Assembly (NCBI GenBank): GCA_030668425.1
Contig: DAOUTY010000034.1
Coordinates: 1 to 11,561, forward strand
Source: Chloroflexota bacterium
GTDB taxonomy: Bacteria; Chloroflexota; Dehalococcoidia; SZUA-161
DNA: 11,561 bases
Reading direction: 5' to 3'
The position numbers and the translations under genes are program-made. The stretch's first letter is position 1, and every line of letters starts with the position of its first letter. Shown piece after piece: positions 1 to 7,364 of the stretch. Below the pieces are notes generated by a model. That model searched no databases. It was not told the origin of the DNA and was given only the letters and a program-made list of their open reading frames with translations.

Positions 1-58
1 ACCAGCCTTCAGGGTACCATTCCTCAGCTACCAGGTGATAGTGGGCATCAATAAGCAT
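1..58 (-). CDS. Amidohydrolase, N-terminal fragment (cut by window edge)
   Basis: Only the first 19 codons lie in the window, reading MLIDAHYHLVAEEWYPEGW. The opening I-D-A-H-x-H is the first-strand metal-binding signature of TIM-barrel amidohydrolases (amidohydrolase 2 / ACMSD-like group), in which the two histidines (H6 and H8 here) bind a divalent metal. The ATG is preceded at 61-70 by a very strong ribosome binding site (AAGGAGGAGG on the minus strand), which supports both start and strand. The gene follows the acyl-CoA dehydrogenase stop by 47 bp in the same direction, so it is probably the last visible gene of that operon. Members of this family hydrolyse or decarboxylate ring and acyl compounds. 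The substrate cannot be inferred from this fragment. Confidence 0.72.
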   Translation of the reverse strand, partial: MLIDAHYHLVAEEWYPEGW

Positions 59-105
59 TCCCTCCTCCTTTCTGCAATTACAGCCACTTATCTCTTATCA
101 ATGAA

Positions 106-1269
106 CTACGGCCTGGGCAGACCCAGGCCGGCGATTGCGATAAGGATCCTCTCGATCTCGTTGCTACCGCCGCCGACAGCCTGCATCAGGGAGAACTTAT
201 ATTCCCACCCCACATATCCGTCGAGCGGAGCTCGTGCCCCTTTATCTAGTGGCCCGTAAAGACCGAGTATCTGCATTGCGGTATTGGCCAAGCGTCGCTC
301 CAGTTCACTGGTGAAAATCTTGGTCATAGATGCCTCGGCGAAGGGGATGGTCCCCTTGCCCAGCAGCCAGGCTACTCGATAGGCGAACAAACGCCCGATT
401 TCCAGGTCGATTGCCAGTTGAGCTAACCTTTGCCGAATGATTGGGTCCTCGCTGATGAGCTTACCGTTGCGGTACGTTGTCTTGGCATACTGCACTATGT
501 CTTCAAACAAGTGCCGATGTAGTGCCACAACGCCTCCCATGAACACCCTTTCGTGGTCAAGAGCCACAGTGAGATAGTGCCAGCCCTGGTTTAGCTCGCC
601 GACGACAGCACTCTTGGGCACGCGCACATTGTCGAAGAAGACTTCATACAGGGAGTAGTCCCACATGGTGTCGAGTTCCCCCACCGTAATACCCGGGGTC
701 TTCATGTCGACGATAAACATGCTGATGCCCCGGTGCTTCTTGGGGGCGTCGGGATCGGTCCGCACCGTCATCCAGGCATAGTCGGCCTGCCCTGCGAAGC
801 TGGTGAACAGCTTCTGACCGTTGACAACATATTCATCGCCATCGAGTAAGGCTGTAGTCTGGCAGTTGGCAAGGTCGGAACCGGCGTCTGGCTCGGTATA
901 GCCCAGACAGAAGACAAGTTCGCCTCTGAGGATTCTAGTCAGAAATTCCTTCTTTTGCTCCTCGCTGCCGACACGGAAGAGGGCGGGGCCTGCCATGTTC
1001 TGAGCCAGGATATGAGCACCACAGGGGGCTCTGGATTGCATCATCTCTTCGCTATAAACGAGCTGCTGTGTGTAAGGGCGTCCGAGGCCGCCGTACTCTG
1101 TGGGCCATCCTACGCCAAGCCATCCCTTAGCCGCCAACTTCTTGGTGAATTCGCGGCTGAACAGTTCCAGCGGAGTACGCCCCTTATGCTCGGGGCCCAG
1201 CTCCTGGCGAAGAAACTCGCGAATCTCTTGCCTGAAGGCCTCTTCCTCTGGTGTGAACCCGAAGTCCAT
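106..1269 (-). CDS. Acyl-CoA dehydrogenase, helix-G glutamate type (putative catalytic subunit)
   Basis: This 387-residue flavoprotein of normal family length should oxidise an acyl-CoA to the 2-enoyl-CoA and pass electrons to ETF. The N-terminal helical domain opens MDFGFTPEEE. The flavin/substrate signature YTEPDAGSD is at 124-132, and the C-terminus has GGGSNEIER (366-374). The medium-chain catalytic Glu position (YEG motif) is Gly367. Glu240 in LDHERV instead lies where isovaleryl- and long-chain acyl-CoA dehydrogenases carry their base in helix G, so the enzyme can be catalytic. The usual QFGxPI flavin-contact motif near 265-280 is absent. The ATG has AAGGAGG at 1274-1280. The gene lies 38 bp after another acyl-CoA dehydrogenase that shows the complementary pattern, so I infer they may form one complex. 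Family assignment is firm; the substrate is unknown. Confidence 0.93.
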   Translation of the reverse strand: MDFGFTPEEEAFRQEIREFLRQELGPEHKGRTPLELFSREFTKKLAAKGWLGVGWPTEYGGLGRPYTQQLVYSEEMMQSRAPCGAHILAQNMAGPALFRVGSEEQKKEFLTRILRGELVFCLGYTEPDAGSDLANCQTTALLDGDEYVVNGQKLFTSFAGQADYAWMTVRTDPDAPKKHRGISMFIVDMKTPGITVGELDTMWDYSLYEVFFDNVRVPKSAVVGELNQGWHYLTVALDHERVFMGGVVALHRHLFEDIVQYAKTTYRNGKLISEDPIIRQRLAQLAIDLEIGRLFAYRVAWLLGKGTIPFAEASMTKIFTSELERRLANTAMQILGLYGPLDKGARAPLDGYVGWEYKFSLMQAVGGGSNEIERILIAIAGLGLPRP

Positions 1270-1307
1270 AGCGCCTCCTTTTCACCGACGTTCGGTTAGA
1301 TAGTGGC

Positions 1308-2441
1308 TTAGAGTCCCATTTGCTGGGCGACTATCTCCTTGTGGTAGTCGCTGTTACCGAAAACAACATCTGCTGACTTGGCCCTACGGTAGTAAAGCCC
1401 TATGTCATGGTCTCTGCTAAGGCCGATCGCGCCGTGGCACTGAACTGCCCTCTCCGTTACGAACTTATAGGCTTCATTGATCCAGGCTTTAGCGGCTGCG
1501 ATGTCTTTTGGGGTGGCCATATCCTCAGAGAGCATCCAGGCGACCTTGTACATGAGGTTTCTGCTGGTGGAGACGTTGGTCCACATATTGGCGCAGTAGT
1601 GCTGAACCACCTGGAAGGTGCCTATTGGTCGCTTGTACTGCACGCGTTCCTTGACATAATCCAGGGTCATATCAAGGCTTGCTTCCAGTCCACCAACTGA
1701 CTCAGCGCATTTAGCCATGATAGCGTGGTCGAGGGTCTTGGTCACGATCGGCCACCCTTTGTCCGCTTCACCGAGCATGTTCGTCTTAGGCACGGTGACG
1801 TTCTCAAAGACGACTTCGCAGAGCTTGTCCATGCCAATAGTGGGGATGACTTCGCACTTGATGCCGGGACTCTTGGCATCCACGAGGAATAAGGTAATGC
1901 CCTCTTCGGGGTTAGCCCCGACTGTGGTTCGTGTGACGATGATCATGCAGTCCGCGATATGGGCGTTCTCTACAAAGAGCTTGGTCCCATTTATGACGTA
2001 ACTGTCTCCCTGAACCACAGCCTTGGTCTCGACACTGGCCGCGTTGTATCCGGCGTTGGGCTCATACAGGGCCATTGTGCTGATCATATCGCCCTTTGCT
2101 ATCTTAGGCAGGAACTCCTTTTTCTGCTCCTCCGTGCCCGCTGACAATATAGGCAGGCTGCCAAGGACAACGGTGCAGAAGAATGGTCCGGGCAGGATAT
2201 TGCGCCCCATCTCCTGAAGCAGAATTATGAGGTCCATGTAGTCCATTCCCATGCCCCCGTATTCCTCGGGGAGTACCAAGCCCATCCAGCCCAGGTCTGC
2301 CATCTTGCCCCACAACTCAGGGGAGTAGCCTTTTTCGTTCTCTTCCAGCTCTCGGACAAGGGTCTTAGGGCATTCCTTGATAAGGAAGTCCTTGGCCATC
2401 GTTCTCAGCATTTCCTGTTCTTCTGTCAGGTCGAGATTCAT
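1308..2441 (-). CDS. Acyl-CoA dehydrogenase lacking the catalytic glutamate (putative partner subunit)
   Basis: This 377-residue acyl-CoA dehydrogenase fold starts MNLDLTEEQE. The typical TEPxAGSD flavin motif is degenerate (YEPNAGYNA, 126-134). The helix-G base position is Ala240 (LDHAIM) and the C-terminal base position is Phe361 (VFGNSD), so neither known catalytic glutamate is present. It does keep the conserved ERVQYKRPIGTFQ segment (265-277), which in the family contacts FAD across the dimer interface and which both other dehydrogenases here lack. By analogy with mycobacterial alpha2-beta2 enzymes such as ChsE4-ChsE5, I infer a flavin-supporting, non-catalytic subunit paired with a neighbour. 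A start codon with AAGGAG at 2448-2453 follows the thiolase stop by only 21 bp, implying co-transcription. An alternative is an enzyme with a different base or different chemistry. Confidence 0.9.
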   Translation of the reverse strand: MNLDLTEEQEMLRTMAKDFLIKECPKTLVRELEENEKGYSPELWGKMADLGWMGLVLPEEYGGMGMDYMDLIILLQEMGRNILPGPFFCTVVLGSLPILSAGTEEQKKEFLPKIAKGDMISTMALYEPNAGYNAASVETKAVVQGDSYVINGTKLFVENAHIADCMIIVTRTTVGANPEEGITLFLVDAKSPGIKCEVIPTIGMDKLCEVVFENVTVPKTNMLGEADKGWPIVTKTLDHAIMAKCAESVGGLEASLDMTLDYVKERVQYKRPIGTFQVVQHYCANMWTNVSTSRNLMYKVAWMLSEDMATPKDIAAAKAWINEAYKFVTERAVQCHGAIGLSRDHDIGLYYRRAKSADVVFGNSDYHKEIVAQQMGL

Positions 2442-2462
2442 TTAAAACTCCTTGTTCGGATT

Positions 2463-3722
2463 TCAACTGAGCCAGGCACGGTGGCCGTCCCAGTACTCTT
2501 CTCTCTCCATTAGCACTGCTGTTCCTTGACCGAAGCCACCACATATAGATGCACAACCGTATCTGGAGCCCTGCCGGTTCATCTCGTGGGCCAGAGTCCC
2601 CATGACTCTCATGCCGCTCGCGCCTATGGCGTGGCCGATGCACAGAGAATCCCCATTGACGTTCATCTTCTCAGAGTCTATCTTGAGTTCCTTAATCAAC
2701 GTGAGAGGGACTACTGCGAAGGCCTCGTTTGTCTCCCAGAGGTCTATATCTGCTGGGGACAATCCAGCCCTTGCCAGCGCTTGTCTTGATGCCATGGTGG
2801 CGCTGTATCCCATTATCGCAGGGTCACACGCAGCCCAGGCGATGGCCCTTACGGTTATCATCGGGACCAGTCCCAGTTCCCTGGCCTTCTCCTTGGGCAT
2901 AAACACACCTACTGCGGCGCCATCGCTCTGTTTAGATGAGCTGGCAGCCGTGACCCTTCCATTTTCCTTGTACAGTGAGGGAAGATCGCGCAGCCTCTCG
3001 ATAGTCGTGTCCGGCCTGACATCCTCGTCATAGTCAACGATTTTTAGCGTTCCATCGGCTAACTTGCCTTCCATCGGTATTATCTCATGTTTAAACTTAC
3101 CTTCTCTATAAGCTGCTGCGGCCCTCAGGTTGCTCCTCAACGCCCATTGGTCTTGGTCTTCCCTGGGGATGTCGAACTTCTCAGACAGGTTCTCGGCGGT
3201 TATTCCCATGCCTATCATGGCTGCCTGATCAACAATTTCCCACATCCTTGGGTTCGGTAGACCGCGTGAAATTGCGCCAGTGGCTATCGCTTCCTCCATC
3301 ATCTTCTCCATGTCTGTGTCGACGGTCCAGAGGGGAATGGGGAAGTGGGAGCAGCTCTCGTAGCCGCCGGAGATGACGATATCCTCAATACCCAATTGGA
3401 TAGCCATGATGCCAAATTGAGCTCCTGCCATGCTAGAGGTACAGGCGCGGTCCACACTTAGCCCCCGGGTCTCGAAGGGACATGTCATCAGGCCTACGCT
3501 TCTGCCAGGGTTTGACTGCTCGCCTGACAAGTTTGGTGAGCCCATAGTAACCTCATCGATCATGCTTCTGTCCAGCTTTGTCCGCTTAAGTAACTCCTCG
3601 ATCACCTGGGTTGCCAGGTCGTCACCGCGCATGTGTGAGAAGAATCCCGGCCTTTTCTGACTTCCCCTGCCGAAAGGTGATCGAGCGTAGTCCACCATCA
3701 CTACTTCTCTTACTACAGTCAT
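2463..3722 (-). CDS. Thiolase (acetyl-CoA C-acyltransferase family)
   Basis: This 419-residue thiolase would cleave a 3-ketoacyl-CoA with CoA, releasing acetyl-CoA or propionyl-CoA (the degradative reading is inferred from context). The nucleophile Cys94 sits in DRACTSSMAG. The NEAFA motif is at 332-336, the catalytic His364 is in CIGHAIGASG (361-370), and the second cysteine, Cys394, is in CGGFGQG (394-400). The triad is therefore complete. Two points differ from textbook FadA: GHA replaces the usual GHP, and there is a short tail after the last strand (about 407-419). The start is fixed by AAGGAGG at 3731-3737. It stops in TGA and lies 27 bp after one acyl-CoA dehydrogenase and 21 bp before the next, so the operon link to beta-oxidation is strong. 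Chain length and branching specificity cannot be read from the sequence. Confidence 0.93.
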   Translation of the reverse strand: MTVVREVVMVDYARSPFGRGSQKRPGFFSHMRGDDLATQVIEELLKRTKLDRSMIDEVTMGSPNLSGEQSNPGRSVGLMTCPFETRGLSVDRACTSSMAGAQFGIMAIQLGIEDIVISGGYESCSHFPIPLWTVDTDMEKMMEEAIATGAISRGLPNPRMWEIVDQAAMIGMGITAENLSEKFDIPREDQDQWALRSNLRAAAAYREGKFKHEIIPMEGKLADGTLKIVDYDEDVRPDTTIERLRDLPSLYKENGRVTAASSSKQSDGAAVGVFMPKEKARELGLVPMITVRAIAWAACDPAIMGYSATMASRQALARAGLSPADIDLWETNEAFAVVPLTLIKELKIDSEKMNVNGDSLCIGHAIGASGMRVMGTLAHEMNRQGSRYGCASICGGFGQGTAVLMEREEYWDGHRAWLS

Positions 3723-3749
3723 CTGGTTTTCCTCCTTAATGTAATGCTG

Positions 3750-4946
3750 CTACCAGCTTCTCGGCAACCCCAGAGCCATTGTGCAGACCAGGTTTCTCAT
3801 GATTTCAGATGTGCCGCCTCCCATGTTCAGTCCCATAACAACCTGATAGTAATTCACGTACTTGCCGTAGAAGGGAGCCCACTTGGAAGTCTCCACCTGG
3901 CCGTAGAGTCCCATGATATCGCAGGCGGTATAGGCAAGGCGCTGCGTAAACTCGGTGACGAGAAACTTTGCCCCCGCAGCGAGCGGAGCGGCTGTCATGA
4001 GGCCGCCAGTGATCTGGTTCCAGACGACGGAGTGTGAAAAGGCTAAGCCGGCTTCGACCTCGATTTCCAGCTGAGCTAATTTATTGCGAATCAGTGGGTT
4101 TTTGGCCAGGGGTTCGCCACCCGCTTTCGTCTCCTTGCAGAATTGAACCAAATCCTCGAGGTCTCTCCTGGCTTTTGAAAACAGGTCTATCATCGAGCGC
4201 TCGAAGTTTGACGTCATCTGGGAGGCAATCCAGCCCTCGTTCTCCTCGCCAACCCTGTTGCGCACTGGCACACGGACGTCATCAAGAAAGACCTCGTTGA
4301 ACATGTGCCCGCCGCCCATGCTGTAGAGGGGGCTTATGGTTATGCCCGGGGTTTTCATGTCCACCAGGAAGAAAGAAATCCCGCGGCTTCTCTTCTCCTC
4401 GGGATTGGTCCTTGCGACCATCATGCCCCAGTCAGCGCGGTGAGCCCCGGTGGTCCATATCTTCTGACCGTTGACGATGTAGTCATCGCCGTTCCTTACG
4501 GCGCGAGTAGTAAGGCATGCCAGGTCAGAGCCGGCATTGGGCTCGCTCCACAGTTGACACCAGTCTCGCTCAGCCCGGGCCAAAGGAGGCAGATGTTCCT
4601 TCTTCTGTTCTTCATTTGCGGTTGCGATAAGGGTGGGAGCCAGCATACTTGCGCCGATGGGATCAAGTCCCTGCGCCCTGTGGTACCCCCTGACCTCATT
4701 GAAGATAAACTGCTCAATTAGGGGAGCGTCGCGGCCGCCATATTCCTTGGGCCAGGCCATGGCTATCCAGCCCCTGGCTGCGAGCTTCCTCCCCAGCTGC
4801 TTGTGGAACTCCCAGCAGTGGTCGAATTCGAATAGCGCCTCCATTGAGGCGTCGAATTCGGGTGGGGCGCTCTTCATCTCCTCTCTGAAAAAGTCATCGA
4901 ATTCCTTTCTCAGCGCTTCTTGTTCCGGCGTATATCGGAAGTCCAA
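3750..4946 (-). CDS. Acyl-CoA dehydrogenase, helix-G glutamate type, TTG start
   Basis: This 398-residue acyl-CoA dehydrogenase has WSEPNAGSD (133-141), a middle beta domain, and a C-terminal GGGTSEIMR (376-384). As in the 106-1269 protein, the medium-chain base position is glycine (Gly377) and Glu249 in SNFERS occupies the helix-G base position. The QFGxPI-type motif is replaced by NPLIRNKLAQ (283-292). The N-terminus MDFRYTPEQE matches its paralogue closely, which supports the TTG start at 4944-4946. AAAGGAG lies 7 nt upstream and no ATG fits better. It is the first gene of the tight operon at 1-4946, preceded by a 186-bp spacer. It may use the base-less dehydrogenase at 1308-2441 as a partner (inference). 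An insertion around residues 27-45 distinguishes it from the others. Confidence 0.93.
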   Translation of the reverse strand: MDFRYTPEQEALRKEFDDFFREEMKSAPPEFDASMEALFEFDHCWEFHKQLGRKLAARGWIAMAWPKEYGGRDAPLIEQFIFNEVRGYHRAQGLDPIGASMLAPTLIATANEEQKKEHLPPLARAERDWCQLWSEPNAGSDLACLTTRAVRNGDDYIVNGQKIWTTGAHRADWGMMVARTNPEEKRSRGISFFLVDMKTPGITISPLYSMGGGHMFNEVFLDDVRVPVRNRVGEENEGWIASQMTSNFERSMIDLFSKARRDLEDLVQFCKETKAGGEPLAKNPLIRNKLAQLEIEVEAGLAFSHSVVWNQITGGLMTAAPLAAGAKFLVTEFTQRLAYTACDIMGLYGQVETSKWAPFYGKYVNYYQVVMGLNMGGGTSEIMRNLVCTMALGLPRSW

Positions 4947-4953
4947 AGCTCGT

Positions 4954-4960
4954 CTCCTTT
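4954..4960 (-). promoter_or_regulatory. Ribosome binding site fixing a TTG start
   Basis: The minus strand reads AAAGGAG here, 7 nt before a TTG codon whose downstream protein (MDFRYTPEQE) aligns with the N-termini of the other acyl-CoA dehydrogenases. This makes TTG the initiation codon of the 3750-4946 gene. Confidence 0.75.
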
Positions 4961-5004
4961 CTGGCTGTGCTTACTCTTGAATTTTTGTTTGCGTTAAGGG
5001 TCGT

Positions 5005-5082
5005 ATCACAAGGGCTGACTTAGCCTCAACTGTTGCAAGGCGCAGTAAGCTACTCATGCCCGTCGATCTCTTTACTTGTGAT
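5005..5082. repeat. Separated inverted repeat in the crotonase-dehydrogenase spacer
   Basis: ATCACAAG (5005-5012) and its exact reverse complement CTTGTGAT (5075-5082) have centres 70 bp apart inside the 186-bp spacer at 4947-5132. They could be paired binding sites upstream of the acyl-CoA dehydrogenase operon, or chance. I see no convincing -35/-10 pair or terminator in the rest of this spacer. Confidence 0.3.
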
Positions 5083-5132
5083 GTCATCGGCTGGTTATAC
5101 TGCAAAGGACGGAATATGCTGTTGCTCAGAGG

Positions 5133-5978
5133 CTACCTGCCCTTGAACACAGGGTCGCGTTTCTCCAGAAACGCAGCCGCCGCCTCCTGAAAGTCCTCCG
5201 TGTTCAACATCTGGTCCGTATATGCAATTTCATGCTCCATTTGCTTAATAATGTCAGTCTCAATCATAGATTTGTTGAGGGCTTCCTTGTGAACGGCCAC
5301 TGCCAGCGGAGGATTCTTCGCTATTTTAGCAGCCAATTCCTTTGCTGCGGTCATCAGCTCATCATGGGGGACGACTTTGCTCACAACACCTATTCGTTCA
5401 GCCTCCGCAGCATCTATCATGTCTCCCGTGAGAAGCAGCTCCTTGGCCTTGGGTAAACCAACCACGCGGGGTAGTGTGAAAGAGGCAGCTGTATCGGGGC
5501 CAAGCCCTCTTTTGACAAATATCATGCTGAATCTGGCCCTGTCCGAGGCGACCCTGATGTCGCATGCCAGCGCGACTGAGAAACCCAGGCCAACCGCGGC
5601 GCCATTTACTGCCGCGATCACCGGCTTACGCATGGTTGTCATAACAACCACAGCACCTACAACCGTTCCCTTGCCCCACGGCACATCCTCTTCTTCAGCT
5701 TGAACGCGTGATGAAGCAACGCCCTGCTCCAGTTCTTCCTTGTCAACCTCAGGCTCCGCAGCAGCGAATATATTGAGGTCCACGCCAGTGCAGAAATACT
5801 TCCCTGCGCCCGTTAAAATAACCGCCCTGATATTGTCATCCTTGTCCAGATTATCTCTAAAGACATGGTCTATCTCCTCCATTAGGCGGAAGTCGAAGGA
5901 ATTGCCTGAATCAGGACGGTTTAAGGTAACTGTCGCGATGTGGCCTTCTTTTTCCACAATAAGACGCTTGTACTCCAT
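5133..5978 (-). CDS. Crotonase-family protein, isomerase-like (enoyl-CoA hydratase/isomerase)
   Basis: This 281-residue crotonase fold has both oxyanion-hole segments: CTGVDL (63-68) and NGAAVGLG (125-132). The two glutamates that hydrate enoyl-CoA in rat mitochondrial hydratase (Glu144, Glu164) align with Ser134 and Phe154. Asp162 in GLGPDTAAS lies where PaaG-type ring-enoyl isomerases have their acidic residue. I therefore expect double-bond isomerisation or related enolate chemistry rather than simple hydration. An acidic insertion (about 74-99, rich in Glu) lies between the first oxyanion motif and the KPVIAAVNG strand. The start ATG has only a moderate ribosome binding site (GAGAGGGA just upstream). 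The gene is flanked by spacers of 186 and 325 bp, so it may be transcribed on its own. The crotonase family is certain; the reaction is inferred. Confidence 0.9.
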   Translation of the reverse strand: MEYKRLIVEKEGHIATVTLNRPDSGNSFDFRLMEEIDHVFRDNLDKDDNIRAVILTGAGKYFCTGVDLNIFAAAEPEVDKEELEQGVASSRVQAEEEDVPWGKGTVVGAVVVMTTMRKPVIAAVNGAAVGLGFSVALACDIRVASDRARFSMIFVKRGLGPDTAASFTLPRVVGLPKAKELLLTGDMIDAAEAERIGVVSKVVPHDELMTAAKELAAKIAKNPPLAVAVHKEALNKSMIETDIIKQMEHEIAYTDQMLNTEDFQEAAAAFLEKRDPVFKGR

Positions 5979-6303
5979 TTGCTAGTCCCTCTCTATCATT
6001 TCGACTGCCGGCTGGAATAGTGGGCTTAACTGTATTTCTGAAGCAAAAGCCGCTTCAATCACTTCTAACAGTCGGCAGCCTCAAGGGTAATATATCACTA
6101 TTTCCCTGATTTACAGGGGATTGACAACAATATTGGCTTTGACTAGTCCAGAAAGGCACAACTGGTGACGAATATCTATTGATTAGCTCAGTGCCGCATT
6201 AGGCAATGGCCTTTATCTATCTGGGCAAAAACACTATTAATCACTGGTTATGCCAAGCTACCAAAGCCGGATTAAGTATTGCCGGTGGCGAAACGTTTCT
6301 TGC
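5979..6303. other. Non-coding spacer upstream of the crotonase
   Basis: No coding region is visible in these 325 bases on either strand. They must hold the end of the dehydrogenase transcript and probably the crotonase promoter. Visible structure is limited to two small inverted repeats: TGAAGC (6039-6044) with GCTTCA (6052-6057), and the CCCTG/CAGGG palindrome listed separately. I did not find a -35/-10 pair I would trust, nor a hairpin followed by a T-tract. Confidence 0.6.
6104..6118. promoter_or_regulatory. Candidate operator palindrome upstream of the crotonase
   Basis: CCCTG-ATTTA-CAGGG is a perfect interrupted palindrome about 125 bp upstream of the crotonase start. It lies just upstream, on the minus strand, of the AT-rich TGATATATTA. 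Its size and symmetry suit a dimeric repressor, but no regulator gene is nearby and the assignment is tentative. Confidence 0.3.
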
Positions 6304-7206
6304 CTAGATGTTTGCCCCAGGCATGCCAAGACTGCCCAACTCGTTTATCCTTTCACTTATTTCCTTGACGGTCCATTTTCGCTCGATATCGATGGATTTT
6401 GCAAGCTGCGGGGGTAGCCACAACTCAAGTTTACCGCCTCTTACGGACAACCAGCGGCCCGTTATGTTTTGGGCGTGGTCGGTGCCGAGGTAAGCAACGA
6501 GAGGGGATACATTATCAGGGGCCATTTCGTCGAATTCACCCTCTTTTGCTTCGGCGAACATTCCGCCCAAAGCTGTAGTCTGGGTTGTCATTCTGGTCCT
6601 GGCCATCGGTACGATGGCATTAGCGGTGACGTTATACTTCGCCATCTCTCTCGCCCACACCATAGTCAGGGCGCCGATGCCTAACTTGGCCGAGGCGTAG
6701 TTGGGTTGCCCGGCATTGCCGAGGAGACCGGCGTGGGACATTGTGTTTATTAATCGTCCGCTAATTGGATTGCCTGCTTTGCTCTGCTCTCTCCAGTACG
6801 AACAAGCCCACCTGCCGCAGTTGAAGCTGCCGGTGAGGTGGACTTGGATAACAGCATCCCACTCGTCTTTGGTCATGTTGAAGGTCATTTTGTCGCGCAG
6901 GAAGCCGGCATTATTGACTAGAATATCGAGCTTGCCAAAGTTATCAACGGCGCAATCGATAATTTTTTTTGCTCCGTCGAAATCCATGACGCTCTCGAAG
7001 CTGGATGCCGCCTCTCCGCCCGCAGCCTTGATTTCCTTAACCACATCGTCAGCAGGTCCGGTTGCCTTTCCCGTTCCGTCCCATTCCGAACCGATGTCAT
7101 TGACAACGATCTTTGCTCCTTCTTGAGCCATTAGCAAAGCGTGGCTTCTTCCCAGACCTCGCCCTGCACCTGTGATCACTGCGACTTTACCGTCTAGCAT
7201 GCCCAT
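6304..7206 (-). CDS. Short-chain dehydrogenase, MFE-2 / 17beta-HSD4-like 3-hydroxyacyl-CoA dehydrogenase
   Basis: This 300-residue Rossmann-fold enzyme has the cofactor motif TGAGRGLGR (12-20), Asp37 after strand beta2 (VVNDIG, favouring NAD), NNAG (98-101), and catalytic Ser157, Tyr170 and Lys174. The stretch after VVND (a glycine-rich insertion followed by DDVVKEIKAAGG) and the VHLTGSF segment, where His occupies the usual Asn position, match my recollection of the dehydrogenase domain of peroxisomal multifunctional enzyme 2. That enzyme oxidises (3R)-hydroxyacyl-CoA. I infer the 3-hydroxyacyl-CoA to 3-ketoacyl-CoA step here. A C-terminal extension of about 35 residues follows the core. AAGGAGGT lies at 7219-7226, a rather long 12 nt from the ATG; an in-frame TAA just upstream rules out a longer protein. 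A steroid or other alcohol dehydrogenase is the main alternative. Confidence 0.88.
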   Translation of the reverse strand: MGMLDGKVAVITGAGRGLGRSHALLMAQEGAKIVVNDIGSEWDGTGKATGPADDVVKEIKAAGGEAASSFESVMDFDGAKKIIDCAVDNFGKLDILVNNAGFLRDKMTFNMTKDEWDAVIQVHLTGSFNCGRWACSYWREQSKAGNPISGRLINTMSHAGLLGNAGQPNYASAKLGIGALTMVWAREMAKYNVTANAIVPMARTRMTTQTTALGGMFAEAKEGEFDEMAPDNVSPLVAYLGTDHAQNITGRWLSVRGGKLELWLPPQLAKSIDIERKWTVKEISERINELGSLGMPGANI

Positions 7207-7236
7207 CTTTCCTTGTTTACCTCCTTTTTAGTTTTA

Positions 7237-7252
7237 AAGAAGATGGCTTCTT
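7237..7252. repeat. Small hairpin just upstream of the dehydrogenase ribosome binding site
   Basis: AAGAAG (7237-7242) and CTTCTT (7247-7252) form a 6-bp stem around ATGG, 11 nt before the ribosome binding site of the 6304-7206 gene. It may affect translation initiation, or may be incidental. Confidence 0.3.
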
Positions 7253-7317
7253 GTTCTTCGGGATAACGGTTCCTGTATATACTCCTTGCTGATGTTCCTC
7301 CTCTCGTGTTTAGGTGT

Positions 7318-7364
7318 AAAAGAAGCCCGTTCTTCTAGTGGTAGTATAGTTGAAGAACGGGCTT
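7318..7364 (-). terminator. Terminator-like hairpin between CoA-transferase and dehydrogenase genes
   Basis: On the minus strand AAGCCCGTTCTTC (7364-7352) pairs perfectly over 13 bp with GAAGAACGGGCTT (7335-7323) around a 16-nt loop. The overlapping downstream tract TTCTTTT (7324-7318) is almost all T. This is a good intrinsic terminator for transcripts coming from the CoA-transferases or from the promoter at 7528-7555, although the T-tract is interrupted by one C. On the plus strand no T-tract follows, so I assign it to the minus strand. Confidence 0.6.

Noticed and set aside
2602..3033. Plus-strand open frame of 143 codons
   Set aside because: It lies entirely opposite the thiolase gene, whose catalytic motifs are intact. 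It has no recognisable domain.
4305..4721. Plus-strand open frame of 138 codons
   Set aside because: It lies opposite the acyl-CoA dehydrogenase gene with its conserved motifs and shows no protein signature of its own.
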